The notes under the pieces are model-generated. The model worked only from the letters and a program-made list of their open reading frames with translations. It made no database searches and was not told the origin of the DNA. Position numbers and translations under genes: made by a program. A stretch of DNA of 64,000 nt from Theocolax elegans (Eukaryota > Arthropoda > Insecta > Hymenoptera > Cerocephalidae), in assembly GCA_026168455.1 (NCBI GenBank), contig CM047426.1, forward strand, positions 81,681,986 to 81,745,985. Direction: 5' to 3'. Shown in pieces: positions 40,071 to 50,891 of this stretch. The stretch's first letter is position 1. The number at the start of each line of letters is the position of its first letter.

Positions 40071-43000
40071 TTATTTCCGTATTTTATATATATTTAATGG
40101 AATGAACATAATTTTTAAATAATTAAATAAATAAATATATAGATGAAACTATATGAGTATTGTCAAATTCGATTGGTTACATACATACATAATTTATCAA
40201 TTGTTTATTTGAGAAATGTAGTCATTCCAAAGATATCTTTATTAATATAAATTTTTCATGAAATTGATTGAAAATCTTTTTTCTATCTTATTCCTGACCT
40301 AAAACTAGACATATTTCTTATGTAACTTAAAATTCCGGCAACTATTGTTTAGAAATAACGTGTTACGTATTAGTAACGCTTCTAGAATCAAACAGAATAA
40401 AATTATGAACTGACTAAGAAGGGTTAAAAAAACATTTCATTCACAGCCGAAGAAGCTTTAAATTTTTAGCCCATTTCAATAGAAACTAGCTTTTTACAAC
40501 CAAGAAAATCGAATCAATTTCCACTCTGGTGCTACATACAATGTGCTGAAGAAGGATAAATATCGATTGCTAAATTTAAGAAACACGTTAAAATTTTGCG
40601 TTCTAAAGAGATAAGTTTTCGCTGAGTCTAAATATTGATCTGGACAAAAAAATGGACAATCCAAAAACGAGGATTGCGCGATAATACCTGGTAAAGAAAC
40701 CTCGAAAAGTTAGAAGTCTAAGCTATTAATGGTTCGGCCTCCTCCTATTAACCTCGTAAAAGCGCGGGCGGCCACAACTTGTCGCAATGGCCCAGCTTTT
40801 GTGGGCAGTGTTGATAGATTCATGGCCGCAGACGCGTAGATACGCTATGTGCACGTTTACCTCGAAAACGAGAGAGAGGTATACCAATCTCTCGACTTCT
40901 CTAATAGGATGGAAATGAGATTTGCGTTGATCGTTCCGTTTCATTTCTCCGGACAAATGATGATAATTATATTGCTTGATATTTGTTATACGCGCTTAAC
41001 TCTTTCAAATTAATGAGAGTAATGAATACTAGAGACATATGCAGTTATTTTAGCGTAGTTATTAATACATATTTTTACATCACTGTGTAATAAAATTTCA
41101 TTTTAATACATCAAATAGTATTTTTAGAGTATACATCGGATACGTTCAAAAATTTTTTATATCGTATAAATAAAATATCACGCTATTAATTAATAAAAAA
41201 ATAATTCCAGATCGCCAATTTAAATACCAATAAACTTGAATTATATGAAGAAACTTCAACATCAGTCGTAAATTATATATTAATCGCTTACGTTTAGAAT
41301 AAACAAGCGTATACCTTTAAACTCATCGTCAAACTCATCACTTTGAATAGATGTGCACCCACTGGCGATAAAAAAACTAAATAAATTTCGTGTATTACAA
41401 ATAAGTATCATTGACGGTTTTCGCGAGAAACCGTTAATACGTTCGTACGGACATCTTGAGCTAAAATAGTCATAAAAGATGGAAGGAAGCCGTATATTTC
41501 AACGATTTCCGGGAGACCGGAAGTTCGCACAGCACGCGACCTTACCGATCCTGTTTTCTCATTAATTATGCCATTTATTCGTATAAGCCGGTCTAATATT
41601 TGTTTACTTAATTCAGCGTAGAGAAAGATAAATTAGTTTATGTGTCTCCTGCTTGTGCAGTGCGAGAGAAAGAGAATAAAGTCCACTTCTTTTGATTCAA
41701 CGATATTTAATTGATTTGCAATATTTGATCATTAATAATCCAATAACTATAAGTATAAAGTTCAATCAAAGTAAGTGATCATGTAAAAAATAAAAATTTC
41801 GTATATAAATTTGTATTTTTTAACTCCACCCACAGAAAATATTAAATTTCAAAAATGAAAATTTTCCTTGTAAATCGAGGCGTGCGATATTCGCAATGCG
41901 AGAAGAAAAGACCGAAGAGCAGCTTGCGGCTGAACAGTTCCTCTCCCTCAGTATATAGCAGCAATGACAGATTTACAGATTCCAGGCTGTGCGTCTTATA
42001 TTCAAGATTCTTCTTGGATTATATATACGATATTTCCCTTTCCTTCTTATTTCTTGTATTTTCTTTTTTACTCACTTTTAATCTCTCTGTCATATCCTCT
42101 TTTATTATCTCTGGAGCTTGCAAGCTCTCTTGCACTCGTCAAATCGCACCTCGCGATGTTTACTCTTTACGCACCCAAAGACCTTTTCCTTGGGTTCCAT
42201 ATCATTTTCTTTTTTTTTCCTTCCTATATTTCGAGATTTCTTTTTTGTTTCTTTACTCCTACGCACACCGAATGTTACTTTACTTTCTCTCCTTCTCTCG
42301 AGCTTTATTTAAACGAGGTAAAAATCGTATATATCTGGATTTTTTCTTGAGTGCATTGACTTTGTGTATATGTATTTTACAAACGCAACATTTATGTAAT
42401 CTTTGTTATTCTAAAACATTTCTTTCATTTCTTATTACACGTCAGAATTTATCAATCTTCTCAAGCAAAGGTACGTTAACACTTTTTTTCTTTCCTGTCA
42501 CTTTTTCATCATTTTCAGACTTGTAATGTTATTACAGATCAAATTAATTCTGCTAATGTAATTTCAAATAAATATATCTATGAAATAGTTAATACATATA
42601 ATATAATAGTAAATAATTGTTTGGAACAATTTCACATTTGTTTGGACATGCATTTAAGTTTTCATATAATATTTACAATGTTATTACATTTTATACTCTC
42701 CTATGCATATCTGACAGTAAATAAATCATTATATCTATAATATATCTACCATATATCAATGAAAAACATAGAAATATTAAATATTTTAATGTAAAACATA
42801 CTCTGAAATAAATAATGCCATAATTCACGATAAAGAAATAATTAAGTTAAGCGCAGGAGAATATATCTCATCCAAAATAAGCAAAATTCAAGTTTTAAAA
42901 CACTCCTCTGTATAAGAATAAAAGACTGAAACTCTTGACGCATGGTATTATTAAATCAACAAATTCGACCGAGGAAAAATCAAACGTAAGCAACTCCTCG

Positions 43001-43087
43001 CACAAAGCGCTATCACGCATTCGTTTGCGATCATTCCCCTTTTTACATACGTTTCTCGAAACGTAACAGAACGTGCGACACGCCACG

Positions 43088-43091
<4 letters not shown>

Positions 43092-43132
<41 letters not shown>
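43092..43132. repeat. Long TA microsatellite
   Basis: About twenty uninterrupted TA units, the longest in the window. Likely polymorphic in length. Confidence 0.95.
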
Positions 43133-43137
<5 letters not shown>

Positions 43138-43664
43138 TTATATGCATTTTTTATTCTATGCCTCTTCGACATTTGATCATCATTTGTCTTCGTCGTTCGA
43201 AATTTAACGACAGATGTCTTCCTTTCTAAACGTTTCCCGTATCCTTTTTTCAGACATCATTATTACATTAACTAAGTCTCCTTTCCGGCATTTCGAGTTT
43301 CATTTAATTTTATTTAAAATACAACAATATTATTATATATATAACAATATTATTATATAAGTGGCATTAAGCAGTATGAAAATATATTTTAAAGAGTTTT
43401 CATATTCCCGATTTGGGGTTAATCGATTCAATAACAAATTTTTAATATTTTTAATATACTGTTATCTAATATGAAGAATATTATAATATAATAAATACAA
43501 TAAAAATAGTGTATAAAAAGTACTAACTTAGAAATAAATAGTAAAAATGATGAATAGTAAATAGCTTGTACACTTATTAACTCATTTTTAGCGTATAACA
43601 AAATGAACAAACCTGCACACATTTATATTATTTTTGTAACTCTCCGTGAGCAGTAAAAATGTGT

Positions 43665-44165
43665 TACACTGAAAAATATATATTTTGATCTAAGCGGAAT
43701 TCTTCTTGCATATCTCAAGAAGAAAATGTGTTTGCTCCAATGTGATTTAATTCTATAATCAAACGGATTCTTCTATAATCGAGCGGAACTTCAAAAGCTC
43801 GCACAACTCAAGAAGCTCAATATTTTAAAATCAATCAGATTCTTCTTGATTCGATAGGTATCGCATTGGACTAACTGGATTTTCTTTTTGAGGCATTATT
43901 TAACAAAAATTCCACTTAGATAAAAAATTTATTTTTTTCAACAACGGGCCGAAACTGTCACTTTCGCTCCCGGCGCCCGAATCGCGAAGTTGGAATTTCG
44001 GCCTCGTTGTTGAAAAAAATAGTATACACACCACGGGAGGTAAAATGGCGACCCAATAGCACACGTTTGCCACCCTCGCCTTCGGCTCGGGGGGCAATTT
44101 ACGTGTACTATAGGCTCACCAATACTTTACCTCCCTAGATGTGTAATATACTATTTTTCAGTGTA
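43665..44165. mobile_element. MITE with TA target duplication and nested hairpins
   Basis: The terminal inverted repeats CACTGAAAAATA and TATTTTTCAGTG are each flanked by TA. The element proper is 43667-44163 (497 bp). A TA duplication is the mark of the Tc1/mariner superfamily. There is no transposase frame, so it is non-autonomous. Inside, a near-perfect hairpin at 43931-44020 is built from ATTTTTTTCAACAACG and its complement around a GC-rich core. A second large inverted structure spans about 44018-44157 (GGGAGGTAAA arms, with an inner pair around CTCGCCTTCGGCTCGG). The left part has another inverted pair (ATCTAAGCGGAATTC near 43690 and its complement near 43903) and repeated TTCTTCT and CAAGAAG phrases. 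The GC-rich interior is unlike the flanks, suggesting an introduced element. It abuts dispersed repeat B. Confidence 0.78.
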
Positions 44166-44169
44166 GAAG

Positions 44170-45260
44170 TATGTTTCAACAATTCTACACTCCAAATCTC
44201 GCGTTGCTGAACATGTCTGTTTGGATGTGTGTATTTGTACGTATACCGCCATTTTTTTCAAACTACTATATCAGTATCGCTCGCCTTGGACATGTACTTG
44301 TTTTTTTCCGAATTCAGGATCAAATTTGTTTTTGGATCTATAGATTTACTTTTCTTTTGTAGCAAATTTTCGTTTTTAAAATATCTATTTTTGAAAATTA
44401 AAATGTTTTAGATGATAAATATTGTAAGTGTACTTTGCGTAGAGATTGAAAAATCTTTCCTTCGGAATTTTCAAATTACTTCTATTAGTTTTAAAATTAT
44501 TAAAAATACTGTGTTTCTTTATTTGTTATATCTTTAAAATTAATCGGCTTAATGATCTAAAAAATCGTAGTAATAGAACATAATAGTGGCTATATATTGT
44601 AAAAATTTGAAGACATTTCATCCAGTAGCTATTAAGAAAAAAAAGTTAGAATATAAAAGGTTTTTTTTTTATTTTTATTTCGAGCTAAAGTATTCTACTT
44701 GATAGTAAACCTATGTAAGCTTATTAAAACTTATCACACATATGTTTTGAAGTATTTGCAATATTAAAATGCTGTATTTTTTGGTAAATAGCCCTTGGAA
44801 AATACATTAATCCCAATTTTTTGGGATATAAACAATTGTAGATAAGTTGGATAATTTGAGTAGAATTAATTAAATTTCATAATTCAAACCCAATTAGTAC
44901 TTATAGACTATAGCTTATAATAAAAACAATTTACTTTGATTTATCTTTTAACATTATTTGAATCAATGATCAAGATCCCAAAATAATTATTATAGTACTT
45001 TATTTTATCGCAAAGTATGTATATGGAAAATATGGTACCAATATAAAACTTAAATTATGTTATTCAAATTTTTAACATTCTTAATCATCATTTTTTTTTT
45101 TTAAATTATTTTACTATAAACAGTTTCAAAAACGTTGGATAAATTTATTATAATTAATTAAATTATATATTAAAATAATATATTATAGGAGTGGTATATT
45201 AATTTTATGGAAGCTACGAATTGGCTATGAATTGGCAATGTTCTTTTCTATAATTTACAA
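44170..45260 (+). repeat. Dispersed non-coding repeat, copy B
   Basis: Aligns in the same orientation with 9840-10780 through shared blocks such as GTTTTTGGAT near 44329, AAATTTTCGTTTTTAAAA near 44363, AAACTTATCACA near 44728, AAATGCTG near 44766, TTAATTAAATTTCATAATTC near 44866, AAGATCCCAAAATAATTA near 44970 and GAATTGGCA near 45229. Divergence is high and indels are frequent. It lacks the hairpin insertion found in copy A. No coding potential is seen. Confidence 0.65.
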
Positions 45261-46902
45261 CTAATTTTCATGATAGTTTTATTAAATAGCATTTATGTTA
45301 AATCAAACTTAATATATTTTTGCAAGCTCAATAAATTTGCTTAAAAGGCGACGAAATTTGGATTTTAATCCAATGAATAAGTAGATCATGCAAGAAATAA
45401 CGTTTAATCAGTAAAGCAAAAGTGGATACATTTTTCTCCTATTATTCAAATAATCTATTCATTACTTTATAAATGCAGTATGATTTCTTTTATTATTTTC
45501 GTCGAAAGTTTTACAAAAGCACAATTTTTAGATAAATCGCTGACATTGAGAAATATACATTTAACTTTAATGTTTAAGTCACATTCACCAATTTTCTGGA
45601 ACTCCAGAATTAACTACGGTTGTGTACTTAAAATAAATTTAATTTTAATCTATATTTCATCATCTTCAAATGTGTATGCACCTATAAGCATGTGGGTATA
45701 TATAAAAAAATGTTATATATATATTTATAAATACACACAGACACACAGACACACACACACACACACACACAGACACACAACATATATATACACCCAACCC
45801 GTTTGAGAATAGACGTAATAAACAGAGAGTGTAATTCGGAAAATTCTCACAAAGGGAAGAGACGATTTAGACTCGGTACATAAATTATTTCCTTAGCGAC
45901 CACGGAAAAGGAGAGAAAAGCCAGGAAGAGAGCAGCATTTCTGTATAGCCATCGCAATACTCGGCACGCACATCCTATTTCGCTGCTGGAATCCTCATTA
46001 TGTCTGTCATCGGCGCAGATATACCAAAAGCTCGCGCACTCGTCTCCTCCTTCGCTTTACTCTATTTTCTACACTTACTCGTTTATTTTTTGTCCATCTC
46101 TCTTGCTCTCTAAGTACTTTTTTTTCTAACAGGAAAAAATTATTGGACTAAGTCCATAGCTTTTTTTGGATTTCTGTTATTTATATGTATGCTTATTTCA
46201 TAAACGTAAATGCTACGTCTTTAGTTTTATGTAACATTTTGTTGCTGCGATTTTTTTTTTCGTTTGGTATGTTGATCTTTAATAATGATTAGCTTAAAAT
46301 TTTTTTAATTTATATTGGTTATTTTGTTTTAAAATTATTTATTCAATATGTATATATTGTATGGATCAATATATTTATACATGAAAAATTATATATTTTT
46401 ATTATATGTACTGTTTACAGAAAGTTTTTTGTTATAAAATAATTATTCATATATTTTTCTACTTATCTTAGTTTGTACAAAAATATCTTGTAAAAGGTAT
46501 AAATATTGAAGAAAATAGAATAGTTTTGAGTTACGGTTTTAAATTCCGCGCTTAGATAGCATTTTGGTATTATCTGCGCATGTGCGGTGTGTATCTTATT
46601 ATTATCTATTATCTGCTAAATGAGTATCTATAGAAGAAGAAAGAAAATGGGCCAAATGGCGTAGTTTACATTCTGAGATCGTATAGGTTAAGTCTGTCTT
46701 GTCAAAGTATTCTTTGATTTAATTAAGGTTGTATAGAAATTAATTAATTAAAAACAGTTTTTAAAATGAAATTGAAGAAGAGATTCATCGCAATGCAAAA
46801 ACATTTTGGATACTTGTGATTAACTTCTTGGAATCAAGAAACTTAAACATTGCATAAATTTTCATTATTCGTTGAAGTTATTACTATTTATCCCAAGTCA
46901 TC
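45261..46902. other. Intergenic DNA and ESS2 upstream region
   Basis: Mostly AT-rich. A CA/GACA microsatellite lies at about 45734-45780. A GC-richer island at about 45820-46120 could be regulatory. An imperfect hairpin is at about 46128-46179. The ESS2 promoter should lie between about 46500 and 46850 but has no recognisable TATA box. Confidence 0.5.
45734..45780. repeat. CA/CAGA microsatellite
   Basis: A run of ACACAG units followed by pure AC units and a final ACAGAC. Simple repeat, probably length-variable. Confidence 0.95.
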
Positions 46903-48472
46903 ATGTTTTCTCCAATTAGTTCAGTTACCAGTTCACCAATAAATACACCAGGTTCTATGGCTCTTGAAACTGCTAAGAAAGTAAAGGACCTCGCAATTTT
47001 TAAAACACCTCTTGCTCCTGCAAGACGAAAGAAAACTAAAGTTCTAGACGAAGAAACTTACATTGATAAAATTGGTGAAATTATCCAAAGAGATTTTTTT
47101 CCTGACTTAGAAAAATTAAAAGCACAAAATGAATATATTGATGCTTTGGAACAAAATGACACAAAGAAAATGAGAGAACTTTATGAAAAATACAGTTTAG
47201 AACGTCCAAGAACCGAAAGGCTTGCTAGTCCCGCAACATTTGAAACTCCTGTTCGTAAAGAAGATGGTGCTGAAGGTACACCTGCATCGACAACATCTAA
47301 AAATGAAAATGAAACAGTTGAAGTAAAGAAAGAAGCTCAAAAACTTGGTTTGGATGAATTTTTGTGTAATAATACTAGTGAAGATAATGCTAGTTTTGAA
47401 GAAATATTACAAGAAAATGATAAGAAACACAGACTCAAAAATGCGTGGTTATATAAGACAGAAACAGAACCAACAATTCTTAGTATAAATAATAACAAAA
47501 ATGAACCTCTAGCAATTGAAGATAGCAAAAAAAGAAAACCATTTGTAATTGATACTTGGAGTTACAAAAATAAAAATTACATAATGTATATACCGGATGG
47601 AGTAGAATTAACACTGGAAGAAAAAATAGAAATGGCTAAAAAGAAGCAGGAAGTTGTTCATTCAAATACAAGACTAAAAGTGAATCCCTTTAATGAAGAA
47701 CAAAATAAAGAAACTATTAGTAAATTGGCAAAAGTTCAATCAAAGGCAAATGATGGCAAAATAGGTGTAGATGGAAAAGAAATTATAAGAGGTGAAACCC
47801 CAAGAATAAATGGATATAGTATTGTAGGAACACCATCCCCAGCACCTTCTTCAATAGCAGAAGATGTCATGGATAGTCCTATTATGACTTGGGGTCAAAT
47901 TGAAGGAACTCCATTTAGGTTAGATGGTGGGGACACACCTTTATTACATGCAAACCATGGACCCTCTTTTCGAATGGCAGAACCTCCTAAAAGAGAAAAA
48001 ATTGCTTTGCAATTAGCAGAAAAAGCTGGAGAGAGAAACAGAGACAAAAAAATTAAAGCATTAAATGCTGCGAGGCGATCCTTAGCAACGTAAGTACATT
48101 ACATGAAATGATAATGCTACAAAACTAATTAATAAAAATCAAAAACATTGACATTTTAAATGCTAATAATTTCTTTTGTATTATAGACCATCACCAAGGT
48201 CAACCATTGATCGACTAAGTACAATGTCACCAGCAGCAAGAAGACTAGCAACGCAAAAATTGCGTATTTCGGTTACTCCTTCGCCTAGCAGATCAATTTC
48301 TTTACGATCACCGTTGACAGGAGTCAGAACTCCAAATACACCAAGACTTAGTACACCTCGTTCGAAATCTACTGGATCAGATACAAGTTTGAAACCTCAA
48401 ATGCCTGTTTTAACGGACAATTTATTAAATCTACCTCAGAGACAAAGAGCAGCAGATTTTTTCAATAATTAA
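46903..48472 (+). CDS. Ess-2: ESS2/DGCR14-family nuclear splicing factor
   Basis: Two exons at 46903-48089 and 48187-48472 (donor GTAAGT, acceptor TTATAG) join in frame to give 490 residues, close to human ESS2 (476). The start ATG has a plain context, and the protein begins with the S/T/P-rich leader typical of the family. Family blocks in order: residues about 46-72 (KVLDEETYIDKIGEIIQRDF then FPDLEKLKAQ), 210-235 (RKPFVIDTWSYKNKNYIMYI), 326-342 (SPIMTWGQIEGTPFRLDG), 354-383 (PSFRMAEPPKREKIALQLAE), and the exon 2 block SPAARRLATQKLR. ESS2 proteins associate with the late spliceosome (C complex) in the nucleus and in C. elegans affect 3' splice-site use. The C-terminal 90 residues are basic and rich in SP and TP sites. 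The gene is single-strand oriented with org-1 and about 15 kb from it. Confidence 0.95.
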
Positions 48473-50760
48473 ATTAGAATAAAATAAAAAATGCATAGTA
48501 ATAACACACTTCTGTACATAATAAAGTTATGTGCTATGTAAAGTAAGAAAATATATTTGGAGCTATTTGTAAATATACATTTCATACACATTAATGTAAG
48601 TTTGAAAGCTCAAATCTTATAATAATAATATTAAAAAAATTTAAATATAATGTAATATAATATGCACAAGAAGAAAAAAAATTAATTATTATTTAGAATT
48701 AATTTTAAATTATATTTTATGTGCTTATTTACATGTATAAAAATTAAATTCAACATTTAAAAATAATAATGTAAATATACCATAATAATTATCTTTACTA
48801 CGAATATTACTGAAGAATATTTTTAATAAAAGATTATTTTGCCTGCTGTTTGAATACAGTTGTAAATATTGGTGACCTACAATCAATTACTGTTATGCTG
48901 ATCTTGCACTTATTTTATATGCGTTAAAATGTCAATTAATTTTATTAACGTTTTTATTTACGTACCTACAAATACAAAATTTAAAATATATTTTTTAAAT
49001 AGTATTTTTCTTTCCATAATCAGAGAATGCATTATATTATTGTAATACATTTATTAAGTAAACATTTTAACGATTAAATAATTTATTAATAATTATTATT
49101 AATTAATAATTGTTCGATTGTTTGTGATAAAAATAATATTGTGTTTTGTCGTCGAACCATGAAATAAATAAAATATGTAAGATTTGGAATGAATAATATT
49201 ACTATAGTAATAATAACACTTTGATTCAAAAATAAACAAGTGTTCTCATTTCTCATCAATTACAAATGTATTAAATATATACTTATATATTTATTTAGAA
49301 AAAACATATTGTCTATTATTAATTTAATGTATTACTTTCAAACACCTTATTCTAATATAATTTAGAAAAAAATCTTTAAATTTTTATGTCTAATAATTTA
49401 AAAAACTGAATATATATTTAAAATGATTAAGTTAACATGAACTTATTAACAATTATTTTAAGCAAACTCGTTATATTTTATAACATTTTCCATTTTGAAC
49501 AATGTAAAAACTATGATGCAAACAAGATAAACGTTTGCGTGGCTTGGTCTTTCATTTCCTACAATTACTTGCGGATGGCTTGATGTCACAATATATAACA
49601 TACTTACTTTGAAATCGTCAAGGAAGCTTTGCCAAACGTGTTCTCTGTCACATTCATCTTTTGTTTCAATACGATTTCTCATTATTTCTTATCGGATATG
49701 TAAATAAATAATTATTCATTATAGTATTTTATTTATTTACATTATAAATAAATAAATATTTGTAATTGACTTTCACGAAAATCTGCAAGGAAATGTTTAT
49801 TACGTATATAAAAATAAAATGTATAGTATACACGTTAATTAATGATATATAGTAAATTTTGTTTTTTTTTTCTATACAATTTATATATAATTACGTACAA
49901 GCATAGAATAAATAAATAATTTATTAATTTAGTTATTGCATCATTAAATTACTAAATTATTACCAATCATACTCTTGGTTAAAAATAAAATTATGATTCT
50001 AATTTGATTGTTTAATTTTTTTTACAATTGCATTTTCATTTTAACGACAATGATCGATTTCTTATTAGTTTATAGTAGCATCGGTACAAAGAATTAATTT
50101 AAATGTAAAACAAATAAGTATACGTGTACAAAATGTATAAAAGAAAAAAACAATGAATGATTCATTTGCATTTCATGGAATGAAACACGCAAGAGATTTT
50201 AAAAGTCACTGACAAAAAAAATATTTATTGTTTTAGAAATAACGACAATGTTAATCAGATAGAAAGTGTAGTTGATCGTTAAACAAATAACATTTGTTAA
50301 TCAATACAAAAAAATTGCATTGTGCTGATGCGTACAGCATACTAAGCATAGTAAATAATTAAATTTAGGTGCAATAAGTAGCTTTGTTTTAATATTTTTA
50401 ATACTTTATAAAATTTCTAGAAAATATATGCATTTCTATTTTATGTACTATTTATCAATTGACAGATTGTAAAAATAAAATTAAATTGTTTACTCCAAAA
50501 TTTTAACAATAGTATTCTGTAATGCATATATAACGTATATAGTAACAGTATTTAGGAAATTATGAAAAAAAATTGATTTTAAATGTACTATTATCTTATA
50601 ATAACTTTTGAGCATGCGAATATTGAAAATTTACAAAAATATAATGACTAATGCGTCTAAAATTTAAAATCGTATAATCATTCATTTTTTCCATCGTACA
50701 TTCAACTCTCTCATTGACACTTCCGCTTCCGATTTCCCACCAAGTTTACAAACACCCGTA
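48473..50760. other. AT-rich DNA downstream of ESS2
   Basis: A likely ESS2 poly(A) signal AATAAA lies near 48520. The rest is AT-rich. A possible minus-strand coding exon (49608-49682) is described separately. No other gene is supported. Confidence 0.6.
49608..49682 (-). CDS. Possible 5' coding exon of an unidentified gene
   Basis: On the minus strand an ATG opens a 25-codon stretch, MRNRIETKDECDREHVWQSF followed by LDDFK, with normal-looking composition, unlike the Phe/Ile/Tyr-rich noise around it. It ends exactly at AAAGTAAGTATG, a strong 5' splice site. The continuation past the splice site lacks such composition. A downstream exon should lie toward lower coordinates, but I cannot identify one: very short introns with acceptors near 49560 or 49510 give only brief tails. 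It may be chance. Confidence 0.25.
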
Positions 50761-50773
50761 AGAATGATTCTCG

Positions 50774-50782
50774 TATAAAAAG
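50774..50782 (+). promoter_or_regulatory. TATA box of the low-complexity secreted protein gene
   Basis: TATAAAAAG lies 118 bp before the start codon of the secreted protein at 50892, in a GC-richer upstream stretch (50700-50850). This is a good core-promoter match for a regulated, tissue-specific gene. The start site is expected near 50805. Confidence 0.6.
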
Positions 50783-50891
50783 CACTGAAATACCGAAAAC
50801 TCGAAGACACGAGCGACCGCCTGTCGCCTCTTAACAACCTCGATCCTAAGAAAGTATTAGTTATCCAAAAGTAAAATCAATAATTATAGAC

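Larger units (their letters stand above)
35050..43660. other. Gene-poor region with scattered GC-rich islands
   Basis: No gene is recognised in about 8.6 kb. GC-richer islands stand out against AT-rich DNA at about 35050-35480, 36470-36830, 38550-38700, 40640-40940, 41400-41560, 41860-42000 and 42890-43090. Lying between a developmental T-box gene and ESS2, they could be cis-regulatory modules of org-1. Open frames here (for example 223 codons at 41855-42526, very rich in Phe/Leu/Ser from a pyrimidine-rich strand) look like chance. A foldback element at 39884-40070 and microsatellites are listed separately. Confidence 0.5.

Noticed and set aside
41855..42526. 223-codon ATG-initiated open frame
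   Set aside because: Composition is dominated by Phe, Leu, Ser and Tyr from a pyrimidine-rich strand that also stays open in another frame. No family motif, no convincing TM topology, no splice context. Kept only as a low-probability possibility.
46128..46179. Imperfect hairpin with TTGGACTAAGTCCA at its centre
   Set aside because: Only a short perfect core. The outer pairing is weak and gapped, and it is not distinguishable from chance.
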